From Pediococcus argentinicus (GTDB taxonomy: Bacteria > Bacillota > Bacilli > Lactobacillales > Lactobacillaceae), in assembly GCF_001437605.1 (NCBI RefSeq), contig NZ_JQCQ01000001.1:70095-134094 (forward strand): DNA of 64,000 bases. Reading direction: 5' to 3'. Position 1 is the first letter of the stretch, and each line of letters begins with the position of its first letter. A program made the position numbers and the translations under genes. Shown one piece after another: positions 19,482 to 29,651 of this stretch. Under the pieces are notes generated by a model. It did no database searches. It worked only from the letters and a program-made list of their open reading frames with translations, and was not told the DNA's origin.

Positions 19482-19703
19482 ATGCATAAAACTTTTTATC
19501 AGTATCTAATGACTCAAAGGAATCCGGAGAGTAGTGAAGAAGTTGCTAATTTTGCTAATAATACTTTTTTTGATCAATCATTTCCAAAACAATCAAAGGA
19601 TTTTGAAGAGCTGAGTCAGTATTTAGAACTTAATGGCAATTACCTTCACAATATGAGTGTATTCGACTTAGCTTGGCAACAATATTTAGAGAGTGAAAAC
19701 TAA
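19482..19703 (+). CDS. YozE family small protein (SAM-like fold)
   Basis: Encodes 73 residues. The FYQYLMTQRN start, the DQSFPKQSKDF middle and the YLELNG end match the YozE family of sterile-alpha-motif-like helical proteins. It is cytoplasmic, without known function. The stop overlaps the start of the following protease gene by 1 base (TAATG), which indicates coupling. Confidence 0.85.
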   Translation: MHKTFYQYLMTQRNPESSEEVANFANNTFFDQSFPKQSKDFEELSQYLELNGNYLHNMSVFDLAWQQYLESEN

Positions 19704-21109
19704 TGAAAACTAAGCGAACTATTTTAACAATTCTTTTATCATTTTTGGCCGGTGGAGTTTTGACATTTGGTGGTTTATTTTTGTATTTAAGACCCTTCAT
19801 GGTTCAGAATCACGATGATCGTCAAAATATAGCAAAGATAGCTACTGTTTATCGACAAATAGATCATAACTACTATCGAAAAGTGAACGGTGATAAATTA
19901 ACAACTGGTGCCATTAATGGAATGCTTGGTACACTTGGAGATCCTTTTTCAGATTATTTATCTGGCTCTGATGCAACAAGCCTTAATAATACCATTGCTG
20001 GTTCTTTTAGCGGTGTTGGAATTCAAGTTGCAAAACACGGTGAGTACATTCAGATTATGTCCACTATCAAAGGTACTCCAGCGCAAAAGGCTGGTCTTAA
20101 AGCCGGTGATAAAATTGCTGCAGTTAATCATAAAAGTTTGAAAAACAAACCAATTTCAGACGCTGTTGATCAGATGCGTGGCAAGAATGGAACCGAAGTT
20201 TCGTTAACTATCATTCGTGGAAACAACACTTTTGAACAAAAGTTGAAGCGAGCTAAAATTCCAGTAACGACTGTTAATAGTAAGATGATTAAGGATACCA
20301 AGGTTGGCTATATATCCATTTCAACAGTTTCTCAGAATACAGCTGCTGAATTAAAGGATAGTTTGAAAGAATTGCAAAAAGATGGTGCAAAATCATTGGT
20401 GATTGATGTGCGTAATAATCCTGGTGGTTTAATGGACCAAGCACTCAAGATGTCTTCAATGTTTCTTAAGAATGGTAAAACAATTATGCAAGTGCAATCA
20501 CGTGGTAGTGATCCAGAAGTGTTTAAGGCTTCAGAGAAACTAGATGGTGGTTATAAAGTTAAAATACCAACGGCTGTTTTAATTAATGGTGAGAGTGCTA
20601 GCGCAGCAGAAATATTTGCTGCGGCACTTCATCAGTCAGCTGATATTCCACTTGTGGGCTCACAAAGCTACGGAAAAGGAACTGTCCAGAATATGGCTGA
20701 TTATGGCTCTGGTAGCGAACTCAAACTCACAATTGCACGTTGGCTAACTCCAGATGGAAGTTGGATTAACAAGAAGGGAATCACACCAACTTATAAAGCT
20801 GATTATCCGAAAATGGCTTATTTACCACCATTTTCAGAACATGAGTATAAAAAAGGCGCAATCAATAATGAAATCAAAAATTATGGTGTTGCTCTTCATG
20901 ATCTTGGATATCTAGATGATCAACCAACGTCTGAATACAATGACAAACTAGTTAAAGCAGTTAGCGATTTTCAAAAGCAAAAATCCTTAAGTCAAACTGG
21001 AAATATTGATCATAAAACCACTGCGAAGATTGAAGCTTCCGTTATAAAGCAATTAGCAAAAAAGGATCCAGCACTTAATAAAGCAACAAAAATTATGGAG
21101 GAAAAGTAA
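19703..21109 (+). CDS. S41 carboxy-terminal processing peptidase (CtpA-like)
   Basis: Encodes 468 residues. A membrane helix (about 8-30) is followed by a PDZ domain (about 90-180, GVGIQVAKHG and AGLKAGDKI), then the S41 protease core with NGESASAAEIFAAALH (catalytic Ser near 297) and GSQSYGKGTVQ (catalytic Lys). The C-terminal 80 residues form a peptidoglycan-binding domain. Such Ser/Lys proteases trim secreted or membrane proteins outside the membrane. The stop overlaps the rbgA start (TAATG). Confidence 0.93.
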   Translation: MKTKRTILTILLSFLAGGVLTFGGLFLYLRPFMVQNHDDRQNIAKIATVYRQIDHNYYRKVNGDKLTTGAINGMLGTLGDPFSDYLSGSDATSLNNTIAGSFSGVGIQVAKHGEYIQIMSTIKGTPAQKAGLKAGDKIAAVNHKSLKNKPISDAVDQMRGKNGTEVSLTIIRGNNTFEQKLKRAKIPVTTVNSKMIKDTKVGYISISTVSQNTAAELKDSLKELQKDGAKSLVIDVRNNPGGLMDQALKMSSMFLKNGKTIMQVQSRGSDPEVFKASEKLDGGYKVKIPTAVLINGESASAAEIFAAALHQSADIPLVGSQSYGKGTVQNMADYGSGSELKLTIARWLTPDGSWINKKGITPTYKADYPKMAYLPPFSEHEYKKGAINNEIKNYGVALHDLGYLDDQPTSEYNDKLVKAVSDFQKQKSLSQTGNIDHKTTAKIEASVIKQLAKKDPALNKATKIMEEK

Positions 21110-21969
21110 TGCCGATAATTCAATGGTACCCAGGTCATATGGCGCGGGCAATTAGAGAAGTCAAAGAACGCTTAAAATTAGTGGATATTGTGTTTGAATT
21201 GGTTGATGCTCGAATTCCAATTTCTTCTAAAAATCCAATGATTTCTGAAGTGATTAAAGATAAGCCACATTTGTTACTATTAACTAAAGCTGACTTAGCT
21301 GATCCAGAAGCAACCAAGGATTGGATTAAATATTATTCTGACCGTGGAGAACAGGCAATTGCTATTGATTCACGATCACCATTTATTGAAAAAGATATAC
21401 TAAAAGCGACTAAAAAACAGTTAGCTAATAAGATTGCTTCTCGTGAACAACGAGGAATTAGTCAGACTGAAATTCGAGCAATGTGTATTGGAATTCCTAA
21501 CGTCGGTAAATCAACATTGCTAAACCATCTGGTAAATAAAAAAGTTGCAATCACTGGCGATCGTCCTGGGGTTACTAAAAAACAGCAATGGTTAAAATCA
21601 CCTCATGGACTCAGTCTATTGGATACCCCCGGTATCTTGTGGCCACGATTTGATGATCAATCAATTGGTAGCAAATTAGCATTTACCGGTGCAATCAAAG
21701 AAAACCTGTTTGCCGCTGATGATGTTGCACTGTTTGGCTTAAACATCTTTACAAAACGATATAAGCAACGATTACTAGATCGCTATAAAGTTACTGAAGA
21801 AGACTTAGAACAACCGCTACCGGAGCTTTTATTAGCCATTACAGCTAAATTAGGCATGAATGATGACTATGATCGTGCTAGTCAACGAATTATGTTAGAT
21901 GCCCGAAAAGGAAAACTAGGACGTTTTTCTTTAGACTTTGTAAGTGAGATGTCTGAAAATGACGATTAA
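21109..21969 (+). CDS. rbgA: Ribosome biogenesis GTPase RbgA (YlqF)
   Basis: Encodes 286 residues of a circularly permuted GTPase: G4 (LLTKADL, about residue 60) comes before G1 (GIPNVGKST, about 126) and G3 (LLDTPGIL, about 170). The C-terminal region contacts rRNA. RbgA is needed for late 50S assembly. The start overlaps the upstream stop and the end overlaps rnhB by 11 bases; rbgA-rnhB-dprA-topA is the conserved order. Confidence 0.96.
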   Translation: MPIIQWYPGHMARAIREVKERLKLVDIVFELVDARIPISSKNPMISEVIKDKPHLLLLTKADLADPEATKDWIKYYSDRGEQAIAIDSRSPFIEKDILKATKKQLANKIASREQRGISQTEIRAMCIGIPNVGKSTLLNHLVNKKVAITGDRPGVTKKQQWLKSPHGLSLLDTPGILWPRFDDQSIGSKLAFTGAIKENLFAADDVALFGLNIFTKRYKQRLLDRYKVTEEDLEQPLPELLLAITAKLGMNDDYDRASQRIMLDARKGKLGRFSLDFVSEMSENDD

Positions 21970-22717
21970 AGAGATTAAAGAACAACTTATGAAGGTCACC
22001 CAGATAAGTGATCCTATTTTAACGAGCTTCGAAAGTGACGAGCGTGTTGGCGTCCAGCGCTTAATCGTTCAGCGAAAAAAGCAATTACAGGCTATGCAAA
22101 AACAAGAATTAGCTTTTCAGAATCGTTTTAAACTTGAACGTCAAGCTTGGAATCAGAGAAAAAACTTAGTTGCTGGAATTGATGAGGTAGGTCGTGGATG
22201 TTTAGCGGGCCCAGTTGTAACCGCAGCAGTGATATTAGATGAGTCTTTTCATCTAGTAGAGGTGAATGATTCAAAACAGCTAACAGCTAAAGTTCGAGAA
22301 CGATTATATCCGCAGATTTTGGAACAAGCGGTTAGTGTCGGAATTGGAATCAGTTCAAATCGACGAATTGATGAAATTGGTATCTTGAATGCAACTAAAG
22401 AAGCTATGAATAAAGCTGTCAGTAACTTGGCACTAACACCTGAGTTGCTATTAATTGATGCTGTACAAGTACCAACCAATATTCCAAAACAGGTTATGTT
22501 CAAAGGCGACGCATTGAGTAATAGTATTGCGGCTGCTTCAATTGTAGCTAAGGAATATCGTGATCATTTGATGAGTGATTATGATCGCGTATACCCAGGT
22601 TACGGCTTTAAACATAATGTTGGCTATGGAACTAAAGATCACCTAGAAGGTCTACAAAAGTTAGGTGTAACCGAGATTCATCGACAGACTTTTGAGCCAG
22701 TACCAAAATTTATTTAA
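21959..22717 (+). CDS. rnhB: Ribonuclease HII
   Basis: Encodes 252 residues from ATG 21959, overlapping rbgA; an in-frame GTG at 21944 gives a longer, non-homologous N-terminus. The catalytic motif GIDEVGRGCLAGPVV supplies Asp and Glu, and further acidic residues come from LLIDAVQVP and SIAAASIVAKEYRD. An N-terminal extension of about 70 residues is normal for Firmicutes. It cleaves at ribonucleotides embedded in DNA. Confidence 0.95.
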   Translation: MTIKEIKEQLMKVTQISDPILTSFESDERVGVQRLIVQRKKQLQAMQKQELAFQNRFKLERQAWNQRKNLVAGIDEVGRGCLAGPVVTAAVILDESFHLVEVNDSKQLTAKVRERLYPQILEQAVSVGIGISSNRRIDEIGILNATKEAMNKAVSNLALTPELLLIDAVQVPTNIPKQVMFKGDALSNSIAAASIVAKEYRDHLMSDYDRVYPGYGFKHNVGYGTKDHLEGLQKLGVTEIHRQTFEPVPKFI

Positions 22718-22751
22718 TAAAATTGCGTATTTTTACATTGAGGTGGTCTTA

Positions 22752-23606
22752 ATGAAAATACGTGATTTTTTAATTATGATGAAAATTGGCACAAAATTTA
22801 ACATCAAAAAACAATATGAAATATATCAAATGGTTAGTCAACAGAGCGAAATAACATTAAATGATGTTTCTAGCTTAACTGTAAATGAAAAAGATTGTAT
22901 AGTGCTAAAAGAATGCTTTCAATCACAGAAATTAGAACTCGAAATAGCTCTTAATCGACAAAATAGTGGAATTCTTACTATTATAGATGAGTCCTATCCA
23001 ATGAATCTAAAAGAAATATTTTGTCCACCAACTGTTTTATTTTATCGTGGTCATTTAGACCTAATGCAAAAAAATTTAGCAGGAATCGTTGGGTCGCGTT
23101 TGATTAGTAAATACGGTCAAATGATTGTTAGTCAGTTAATTCCAGTTTTATGCCACAATAAAATCGTGACAGTTAGTGGATTGGCACAGGGTGTAGATAC
23201 ACTGGCTCACTCACATACAATCAAAGCTGGTGGCCAGACGATTGCAGTAATTGGTTCAGGTTTAAACAAAGTGTATCCTCGGGATAATTTTGAACTGCAA
23301 AAAGTAATTGGAAGGGATCAGCTTTTAATTTCGGAGTATCCTGCTAATTCAGCGCCTCTTAGGCATCATTTTGTCGAACGAAATCGAATTATCGCGGGTT
23401 TGTCACGCTCGCTCTCAGTAATTGAAGCAAAACAACATTCCGGTAGTCTTATCACAGCTAATTTTGCGTTATCAGAAAATCGAAATGTATTGGCAGTGCC
23501 GGGTAGTTTATATAGTGAAAATAGTAAAGGCTGCAATGAATTAATAAGTGCGGGTGCTCGTCCAATTCTGAGTGCGGAAGATATAATAGAAGAAACTCTT
23601 ATTTGA
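22752..23606 (+). CDS. dprA: DNA-processing protein DprA
   Basis: Encodes 284 residues from ATG 22752 behind AGGTGG; upstream in-frame codons overlap rnhB. The Rossmann core has GIVGSRLISKYG, SGLAQGVDTLAH, VIGSGLNKVYP and ERNRIIAGLS, all DprA signatures. It binds incoming single-stranded DNA and loads RecA during transformation, and it is kept even in lactobacilli not known to be competent. The topA promoter overlaps its stop codon. Confidence 0.94.
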   Translation: MKIRDFLIMMKIGTKFNIKKQYEIYQMVSQQSEITLNDVSSLTVNEKDCIVLKECFQSQKLELEIALNRQNSGILTIIDESYPMNLKEIFCPPTVLFYRGHLDLMQKNLAGIVGSRLISKYGQMIVSQLIPVLCHNKIVTVSGLAQGVDTLAHSHTIKAGGQTIAVIGSGLNKVYPRDNFELQKVIGRDQLLISEYPANSAPLRHHFVERNRIIAGLSRSLSVIEAKQHSGSLITANFALSENRNVLAVPGSLYSENSKGCNELISAGARPILSAEDIIEETLI

Positions 23607-23631
23607 CAAAATTTAAACGATTGCCTACCAT
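23603..23631 (+). promoter_or_regulatory. Promoter for topA
   Basis: Consensus TTGACA (23603-23608) and TACCAT (23626-23631) are spaced by 17 bases, 38 bases before the topA ATG. The -35 box contains the dprA stop codon. Confidence 0.75.
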
Positions 23632-23668
23632 TACGATTATATGAATTTAAAAAGTTAAGGAGATCCTA

Positions 23669-25741
23669 ATGCCAACTGCAAAGAAAAACTTGGTCATTGT
23701 TGAGTCACCATCAAAGGCCAAAACAATCGAAAAGTACTTAGGAAGATCATATAAGGTAGTTGCAAGTTTAGGTCACATTCGCGATTTACCGAAAAGTAAA
23801 ATGGGTGTCGATACCGAACACGATTATGAACCACATTATATTTCTATTCGTGGAAAAGGCGACACTATTAAAAAGCTTAGAACAGAAGCAAAAAAAGCAA
23901 AAAAAGTATATCTGGCATCTGATCCTGATCGTGAGGGAGAAGCCATTGCTTGGCATCTGTCTCACTTACTAGATTTAGATCCAAAAGATAAAAATCGAGT
24001 TGTATTTAACGAAATTACAAAAGATACCGTAAAAAATGCATTTAAGTCACCACGCGATATTGATATGTCATTAGTTGACGCTCAACAGGCTCGTCGAATT
24101 CTAGATCGACTTGTTGGTTATTCAATCTCTCCATTATTGTGGCAAAAGGTTAAAAAAGGACTTAGTGCGGGCCGTGTGCAGTCAATTGCTTTGAACCTGA
24201 TTATTAAACGTGAAAATGAAATTAATTCATTTAAGCCAGAAGAATATTGGTCAATTGATTCAGAATTCAAAAAAGGACGTTCTAAGTTCAATGCTAGTTT
24301 TTATGGTGTTAACGGTAAAAAGTTAAAACTAAAGAATGAAAAAGACGTTCAAAAAGTATTGAAAGATCTCGATCCTAAAAAAGATTTCACAATCACTAGT
24401 GTCAAGAAAAAGGAACGCAAACGTTTCCCAGCTCCTGCGTTTACTACTAGTTCCATGCAACAGGAAGCTAATAAAACATTGAATTTCAGAACTCGAAAGA
24501 CAATGATGGCAGCACAACAGTTGTATGAAGGAATTAATATTGGTAAAGAAGGTACGGTTGGTTTAATCACTTATATGCGTACCGATTCTACGCGTATTTC
24601 TAGTATTGCTAAACATGAAGCATCAACGTTGATTCATGAAAAATACGGTGCTGAATATGCTGCAACTAAACCTCGTAAAGGTAAAATGCCAGAAGGGGCA
24701 CAGGATGCTCATGAAGCTATTCGTCCATCTTCAGTGAAACGTACACCCGAAGATATTAAAGAATACCTCAATCGAGATCAATTCCGTCTTTATCAATTAA
24801 TTTGGTCCCGCTTTATGGCAAGTCAAATGACACCGGAAATTTCTGATACGGTTGCTGTAACAATTGATCAAAATAATGTTCAATATCGAGCTAATGGATC
24901 AACTACCAAGTTTGAAGGATTTACTAAGGTTTATAAAACTAATAAAGAGAAAGATAATGCCCTTCCTAAATTAGCTGAAGGTGATTTAGTTCAATTAAGT
25001 GCTAATAATCCTAACCAACATTTTACTCAGCCACCAGCACGCTATAGTGAAGCTGCTTTAATTAAGGCTTTAGAAGAAAATGGGGTGGGTCGTCCTTCAA
25101 CATATGCTCCAACGCTTGATACAATTCAAAAGCGTTACTATGTTAAATTATCGTCTCGTCGTTTTGAGCCAACTGAACTAGGTGGAATCGTTAATGACAT
25201 CATCGTGGAATTCTTCCCTGATATTGTTAATATTGATTTTACAGCCGGACTTGAAAGCGAATTAGATGGTATCGAAGAAGATAAAGAAAACTGGGTTAAA
25301 GTTGTCGATAAGTATTATCGTCCATTCGCAAAAGAAGTTGAAAAAGCCCAGGACCAGATTGAAAAGGTTCAAATTAAAGACGAGTTAGCAGGATTTAATT
25401 GTGAAATTTGTGGCTCACCAATGGTTGTCAAAATGGGACGTTACGGTAAATTCTTTGCATGTAGCAGATTTCCTGATTGTCGTAATACTCAAGCTATTGT
25501 GAAAGAAATTGGCGTAATTTGTCCTAAGTGTGGTAAAGGTCAAATCATTGAACGAAAATCTAAGCGTGGTCGTTTATTCTACGGATGTTCTAGATATCCA
25601 GATTGTGACTTTGTTTCATGGGATAAACCGATTGCCAGAAATTGTCCAATCTGTAAAAGTTACCTTGTTGAAAAGAAAATTAAGGGTGGTACACAAATCG
25701 TTTGTCCTAATGGTGACTACGAAGAAAAAGCCCAAAAATAA
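23669..25741 (+). CDS. topA: DNA topoisomerase I
   Basis: Encodes 690 residues. The Toprim domain begins [16 protein letters not shown] and contains [13 protein letters not shown]; the catalytic Tyr302 is in [11 protein letters not shown]. The C-terminus has two complete four-Cys zinc ribbons (CEIC...C...C and CPKC...C...C, about 570-655) and a third with CPIC and only one clear later Cys. It relaxes negative supercoils behind RNA polymerase. AAGGAG precedes the ATG and the gene has its own promoter. Confidence 0.97.
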   Translation: MPTAKKNLVIVESPSKAKTIEKYLGRSYKVVASLGHIRDLPKSKMGVDTEHDYEPHYISIRGKGDTIKKLRTEAKKAKKVYLASDPDREGEAIAWHLSHLLDLDPKDKNRVVFNEITKDTVKNAFKSPRDIDMSLVDAQQARRILDRLVGYSISPLLWQKVKKGLSAGRVQSIALNLIIKRENEINSFKPEEYWSIDSEFKKGRSKFNASFYGVNGKKLKLKNEKDVQKVLKDLDPKKDFTITSVKKKERKRFPAPAFTTSSMQQEANKTLNFRTRKTMMAAQQLYEGINIGKEGTVGLITYMRTDSTRISSIAKHEASTLIHEKYGAEYAATKPRKGKMPEGAQDAHEAIRPSSVKRTPEDIKEYLNRDQFRLYQLIWSRFMASQMTPEISDTVAVTIDQNNVQYRANGSTTKFEGFTKVYKTNKEKDNALPKLAEGDLVQLSANNPNQHFTQPPARYSEAALIKALEENGVGRPSTYAPTLDTIQKRYYVKLSSRRFEPTELGGIVNDIIVEFFPDIVNIDFTAGLESELDGIEEDKENWVKVVDKYYRPFAKEVEKAQDQIEKVQIKDELAGFNCEICGSPMVVKMGRYGKFFACSRFPDCRNTQAIVKEIGVICPKCGKGQIIERKSKRGRLFYGCSRYPDCDFVSWDKPIARNCPICKSYLVEKKIKGGTQIVCPNGDYEEKAQK

Positions 25742-25779
25742 ACTTTAAAATTACTTAATAGAATAATAATTGAGTTTCT

Positions 25780-25818
25780 CCTCCACATTTGATACAGTTC
25801 AGGTGTTGGAGGTTTTTT
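25780..25818 (+). terminator. Terminator-like hairpin that includes the xerC ribosome binding site
   Basis: CCTCCACA (25780-25787) pairs with TGTTGGAGG (25804-25812), followed by TTTTTT (25813-25818) and immediately the xerC ATG. The GGAGG in the right arm is also the only good ribosome binding site for xerC, 7 bases from the start, so folding would both terminate topA transcripts and hide the site. Confidence 0.75.
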
Positions 25819-25819
25819 A

Positions 25820-26734
25820 ATGGATGTAGATTATGTTTCACTGTATGAAAAATATTTAAGTGCTGAGCGACAATACTCCACTCAAACAATTAAAGCTTAT
25901 TTATCAGATATTAAAGAATTCGAAACATTCTTAACTGAAACAACGACAGATCAAAAGCTGGATTTGGTGAAGGTTACTAGATTTGATGCTAACGTTTTTA
26001 TGAGTTGGTTATTCGACCAACATTTTGAGAGAACCTCCATTGCCCGTAAAGCTTCGTCAATCAAAAATTTCTATACATTCTTAGTAGCTAATCAAATTGT
26101 CGAGAGTAATCCCTTTGAGCTTATTCAAATCAAGAAACATCAGGATCATTTACCACATTTCTTCTATGAGAAGGAAATGAATGTACTTTTTAAAACAGTT
26201 TACGATGCCGATGGTAATTTTAAATTGAGAAATATTGCTCTATTAGAGGTATTATTTGGAACCGGCATTCGAGTTAGTGAATGTGCAAATTTAAAATGGT
26301 CAGATATTGATTTCAATATGAAGACGATGCTGATCTTAGGAAAAGGGAACAAAGAACGTTTCGTACCATTTGGACATTACGCTTCTAGGGCACTAGAAAA
26401 GTATCGTGATGAAGAGCGTGGACCTCTTATGCAACATTTTAAAAAGGATCACAACTTCGTGTTTGTAAATCGGTTAGGTGATCAAATCACATCAACTGGA
26501 ATCGAATATGTGTTAAACCAAATCATTAAAACAAGTAGTTTGACTGGTAAGATTTATCCCCATATGCTGCGCCACACATTTGCGACAAGTTTATTAAACA
26601 ATGGGGCTGATCTACGAAGTGTCCAGGAGTTATTGGGCCACGCTAGCTTATCGACAACTCAAATATACACGCACGTTACAAAGGAAAATCTTCAAGCTAA
26701 TTATCGAAAGTATTTTCCACGTGCAACCGACTAA
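25820..26734 (+). CDS. xerC: Tyrosine recombinase XerC
   Basis: Encodes 304 residues. The N-terminal SAM-like core-binding domain (about 1-100) precedes the catalytic domain with Arg in [25 protein letters not shown] and [15 protein letters not shown] (R-H-R-H-Y set complete). XerC with XerD resolves chromosome dimers at dif near division. Position between topA and hslVU is the conserved location of xerC, although trmFO, common between topA and xerC in relatives, is missing here. Confidence 0.94.
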   Translation: MDVDYVSLYEKYLSAERQYSTQTIKAYLSDIKEFETFLTETTTDQKLDLVKVTRFDANVFMSWLFDQHFERTSIARKASSIKNFYTFLVANQIVESNPFELIQIKKHQDHLPHFFYEKEMNVLFKTVYDADGNFKLRNIALLEVLFGTGIRVSECANLKWSDIDFNMKTMLILGKGNKERFVPFGHYASRALEKYRDEERGPLMQHFKKDHNFVFVNRLGDQITSTGIEYVLNQIIKTSSLTGKIYPHMLRHTFATSLLNNGADLRSVQELLGHASLSTTQIYTHVTKENLQANYRKYFPRATD

Positions 26735-26754
26735 AAATAAAGGAGTATTTAATT

Positions 26755-27318
26755 ATGCCAGTATCATTCGAAGCAACAACAATCATCGCTGTTAATCATA
26801 ACGGTAAAAACGCTATGGCTGGTGACGGCCAAGTTACAATGGGTGAAAAATATATTATGAAAGGCACTGCTCGCAAAGTTCGCAGAATTTTTAACGGTCA
26901 AGTCTTAGTAGGCTTTGCTGGGAGTGTAGCGGATGCTTTTAATTTAGAAGAAAAATTTGAAAAGAAATTAAATGAATATAGCGGCAATCTTCAAAGAGCC
27001 TCAGTTGAACTTGCAAAGATTTGGCGTGGTGACCAACAACTTCAAAAACTTGAAGCAATGTTGATTGTTATGGATCAAAAGGAAATGTATTTAGTTTCAG
27101 GAAGTGGGGAAGTTATTGCTCCAGATGAAGGAATCTTAGCAATCGGTTCGGGTGGTAATTTTGCTTTAGCTGCTGCTAAGGCTATGAAGGATCATGCAAA
27201 GGATATGAGTGCTAAAGAAATTGCTAGTGCAGCGATTAATGTTGCTGGTGATATTGATATCTTTACCAACCACAATGTAATTGCGATGGATTTTGAAGGA
27301 GCTGCTGAAAATGAATAA
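26755..27318 (+). CDS. hslV: HslV (ClpQ/CodW) peptidase subunit
   Basis: Encodes 187 residues. The proteasome-beta-like core begins [11 protein letters not shown] and includes [26 protein letters not shown] and [10 protein letters not shown]. Family members use an N-terminal Thr or, in B. subtilis CodW, Ser. Here the sequence starts M-P-V-S-F-E-A-T-T, so removal of Met alone would expose Pro; which residue is the nucleophile is unclear. HslV pairs with the HslU unfoldase, encoded next with an 8-base overlap. AAGGAG lies upstream. Confidence 0.94.
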   Translation: MPVSFEATTIIAVNHNGKNAMAGDGQVTMGEKYIMKGTARKVRRIFNGQVLVGFAGSVADAFNLEEKFEKKLNEYSGNLQRASVELAKIWRGDQQLQKLEAMLIVMDQKEMYLVSGSGEVIAPDEGILAIGSGGNFALAAAKAMKDHAKDMSAKEIASAAINVAGDIDIFTNHNVIAMDFEGAAENE

Positions 27319-28717
27319 TACTAACTTAACACCTCAAGAGATTGTCAATGAATTAAATCAATTTGTAATCGGACAAAATGCTGCAAAAAGAGCGGTAGCC
27401 ATCGCATTGCGAAATCGTTATCGTCGTATGCAATTGAGTTCTGATATGCAGGAAGATGTGACTCCAAAGAATTTATTAATGATTGGAACCACTGGGGTTG
27501 GTAAAACGGAAATTGCTCGTCGTTTAGCTAAAATAGTTAACGCTCCATTTGTTAAGGTCGAAGCAACTAAATTTACTGAAGTTGGCTATGTTGGTCGCGA
27601 CGTTGAATCAATGGTACGTGATTTAGTTGAAAATGCTGTTCGGATTGAAGAAGATAATGAATTTAAGGATGTTCGTTTAGATGCAACCAAGAATGCTGAC
27701 AAAAGAATTGTTGAATTACTAGTACCTGAACCAGTATCTGAAAGTGCTAATCAGGCTGATTTTAATTCGATCATGCAAATGATGAATCAACTTCAAAAAG
27801 GGCAAACGCCTAATGTTAATGTTCCTAATCATCAAGTATCAGATGATATTAAACAAAAACGCCAGGAAAAAGCTGATCAATTAGCCAAAGGGCTTTTGGA
27901 AAATGAACAAGTTACAATTGAAATGGACGATCCCAAGCAATCCAACAGTAACAATATGATGGGGCAAATGGGAATTGATCTAGGTGATTCTTTAAATGGC
28001 TTAATGCCTAAGAAAAAAATCACTCGTACTTTATCTGTATCAGAAGCACGTGAAGTTCTAATTAGAGAAGAATCTGATAAGCTTTTGAACCACGGCGATC
28101 TTTACCACTCAGCAATTAAACGAGCTGAAGATATGGGAATTATTTTTATTGATGAAATTGATAAAATTGCTAAATCAGGTCAACAATCTTCTGGTGATGT
28201 TTCTAGACAAGGCGTTCAGCGCGATATTTTACCAATCGTTGAAGGATCTCAAGTTTCTACAAAATATGGAACAATCGACACTAGCCACATTTTATTTATC
28301 GCTTCTGGTGCATTCCAAGAGACTAAACCAAGTGACTTAATTGCTGAATTACAAGGACGTTTCCCAATTCGGGTTGAATTAGATGACTTAACTAAAGATG
28401 ATTTTGTTAAGATTTTAACTGAGCCTAAAAATGCTTTAGTTAAGCAATATATTGCCTTAATTGATACTGATAATGTCAAAGTAACGTTCACGATTGAAGC
28501 AATTAATCGTATTGCTGAAATTGCTGAAAAAGTTAACCATGAAACGGAAAATATTGGAGCTCGTCGTTTGCACACAATTTTAGAACGTTTGCTTGAAGAT
28601 ATTCTTTTTGAAGGTCCTTCCATGGAAATGGGAGAAATAACCATTACAGAAAGCTATGTTAATGATAAAATTGGTAGTATAGCTGAGAACCGAGATCTAA
28701 GCGAATTTATTCTATAG
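27311..28717 (+). CDS. hslU: HslU (ClpY/CodX) ATPase subunit
   Basis: Encodes 468 residues from ATG 27311 behind AAGGAG; an earlier in-frame ATG at 27281 lies inside hslV. AAA+ motifs are Walker [10 protein letters not shown], pore loop [10 protein letters not shown], Walker [12 protein letters not shown], and arginine finger/sensor regions [11 protein letters not shown] and [12 protein letters not shown]. The charged Gln/Asn-rich insert (about 150-235) is the I-domain. It unfolds substrates and feeds them to HslV. codY, which follows in Bacillus, is absent. Confidence 0.96.
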   Translation: MNNTNLTPQEIVNELNQFVIGQNAAKRAVAIALRNRYRRMQLSSDMQEDVTPKNLLMIGTTGVGKTEIARRLAKIVNAPFVKVEATKFTEVGYVGRDVESMVRDLVENAVRIEEDNEFKDVRLDATKNADKRIVELLVPEPVSESANQADFNSIMQMMNQLQKGQTPNVNVPNHQVSDDIKQKRQEKADQLAKGLLENEQVTIEMDDPKQSNSNNMMGQMGIDLGDSLNGLMPKKKITRTLSVSEAREVLIREESDKLLNHGDLYHSAIKRAEDMGIIFIDEIDKIAKSGQQSSGDVSRQGVQRDILPIVEGSQVSTKYGTIDTSHILFIASGAFQETKPSDLIAELQGRFPIRVELDDLTKDDFVKILTEPKNALVKQYIALIDTDNVKVTFTIEAINRIAEIAEKVNHETENIGARRLHTILERLLEDILFEGPSMEMGEITITESYVNDKIGSIAENRDLSEFIL

Positions 28718-28730
28718 TGGGAGAGTAATT

Positions 28731-29606
28731 ATGGTTACACTTAAAAATAATTTTTTAACAGTTCAAATTAATGAACAGGGTGCCGAGTTATCAAGTGTTA
28801 AAAATGATGAAGGTATTGAATACATCTGGCAAGCTGATCCTGAAATTTGGGGTCGACACGCGCCGGTTCTATTTCCAAACGTTGGCCGTTTAAAAGATGA
28901 TCAATATCATTTCCAAGGTCAAACATTTAAAATGGGACAACATGGTTTCGCTCGTGATATGAAGTTCCAAGTTACTGAGCAAACTGATACAAGAGTTGTC
29001 TTACAACTCAAATCTAGCAAACAATCAAAAACTAAGTACCCATTTGAATTCGTTTTAGAATTGATTTTCACATTAGACGAGCATCGTTTGAATGAAGAGT
29101 ATCATGTCTTTAACCCTAGTGATCAATCAGATTTACTATTCTCAATTGGTGGACATCCAGGCTTTAATATCAATCTTGGAACCAACATTTCTTTAGATCA
29201 AGAAACTCTTGAGATCGTACCATCTAAGAAGTATTCACATATTCCGCTTGCTATTCCACTTTCTGATCCAGAACATAAGGACCAGATTGACTGGAGTCAG
29301 AAGAAAACTTTATCACGTGAATTTTTCAAAGATGATGCAGTTATTCTTGAATTGAATCGTGAACAAACAACTCTAATGTTAAATAATACTGACAATGATC
29401 ATGGTGTTGCTTTGACAGTTGATAATGCTCCATATATTGGAATTTGGTCACCATATCCAGCGGAAGGACCATTTGTTTGTTTAGAGCCTTGGTGGGGAAT
29501 TGCTGATCCAGTTAATACAGACGGAGAGTGGAGTACTAAACTCGCTATGAATACTTTGAAGCCGTCTGAAAACTTTAATGAACATTTTGAAATGACTTTC
29601 TTTTAA
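28731..29606 (+). CDS. Aldose 1-epimerase family protein, LacX-like
   Basis: Encodes 291 residues. The galactose mutarotase-like fold shows GRHAPVLFPNVGRLK, KMGQHGFARD, SIGGHPGFN and a C-terminal PFVCLEPWWGIAD with the likely catalytic Glu. This matches the LacX/YeaD-like side branch of the family rather than classical GalM, so the sugar substrate is uncertain. It starts 13 bases after hslU with GGGAGAG and ends at a bidirectional terminator. Confidence 0.85.
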   Translation: MVTLKNNFLTVQINEQGAELSSVKNDEGIEYIWQADPEIWGRHAPVLFPNVGRLKDDQYHFQGQTFKMGQHGFARDMKFQVTEQTDTRVVLQLKSSKQSKTKYPFEFVLELIFTLDEHRLNEEYHVFNPSDQSDLLFSIGGHPGFNINLGTNISLDQETLEIVPSKKYSHIPLAIPLSDPEHKDQIDWSQKKTLSREFFKDDAVILELNREQTTLMLNNTDNDHGVALTVDNAPYIGIWSPYPAEGPFVCLEPWWGIADPVNTDGEWSTKLAMNTLKPSENFNEHFEMTFF

Positions 29607-29612
29607 ACTAAA

Positions 29613-29651
29613 AAGAACTTTATCCAAATTTTCACATTGGATAAAGTTCTT
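29613..29651. terminator. Bidirectional terminator between the epimerase gene and plsY
   Basis: AAGAACTTTATCCAA (29613-29627) and TTGGATAAAGTTCTT (29637-29651) are perfectly complementary, flanked by A-rich and T-rich tracts. The right arm reaches the last codon of plsY on the minus strand. Confidence 0.92.

Noticed and set aside
28249-28644. A 131-codon open frame antisense to hslU (a similar one lies opposite fhs at 53723-54118)
   Set aside because: Shadows of highly conserved coding sequence on the other strand, without start signals or family similarity.
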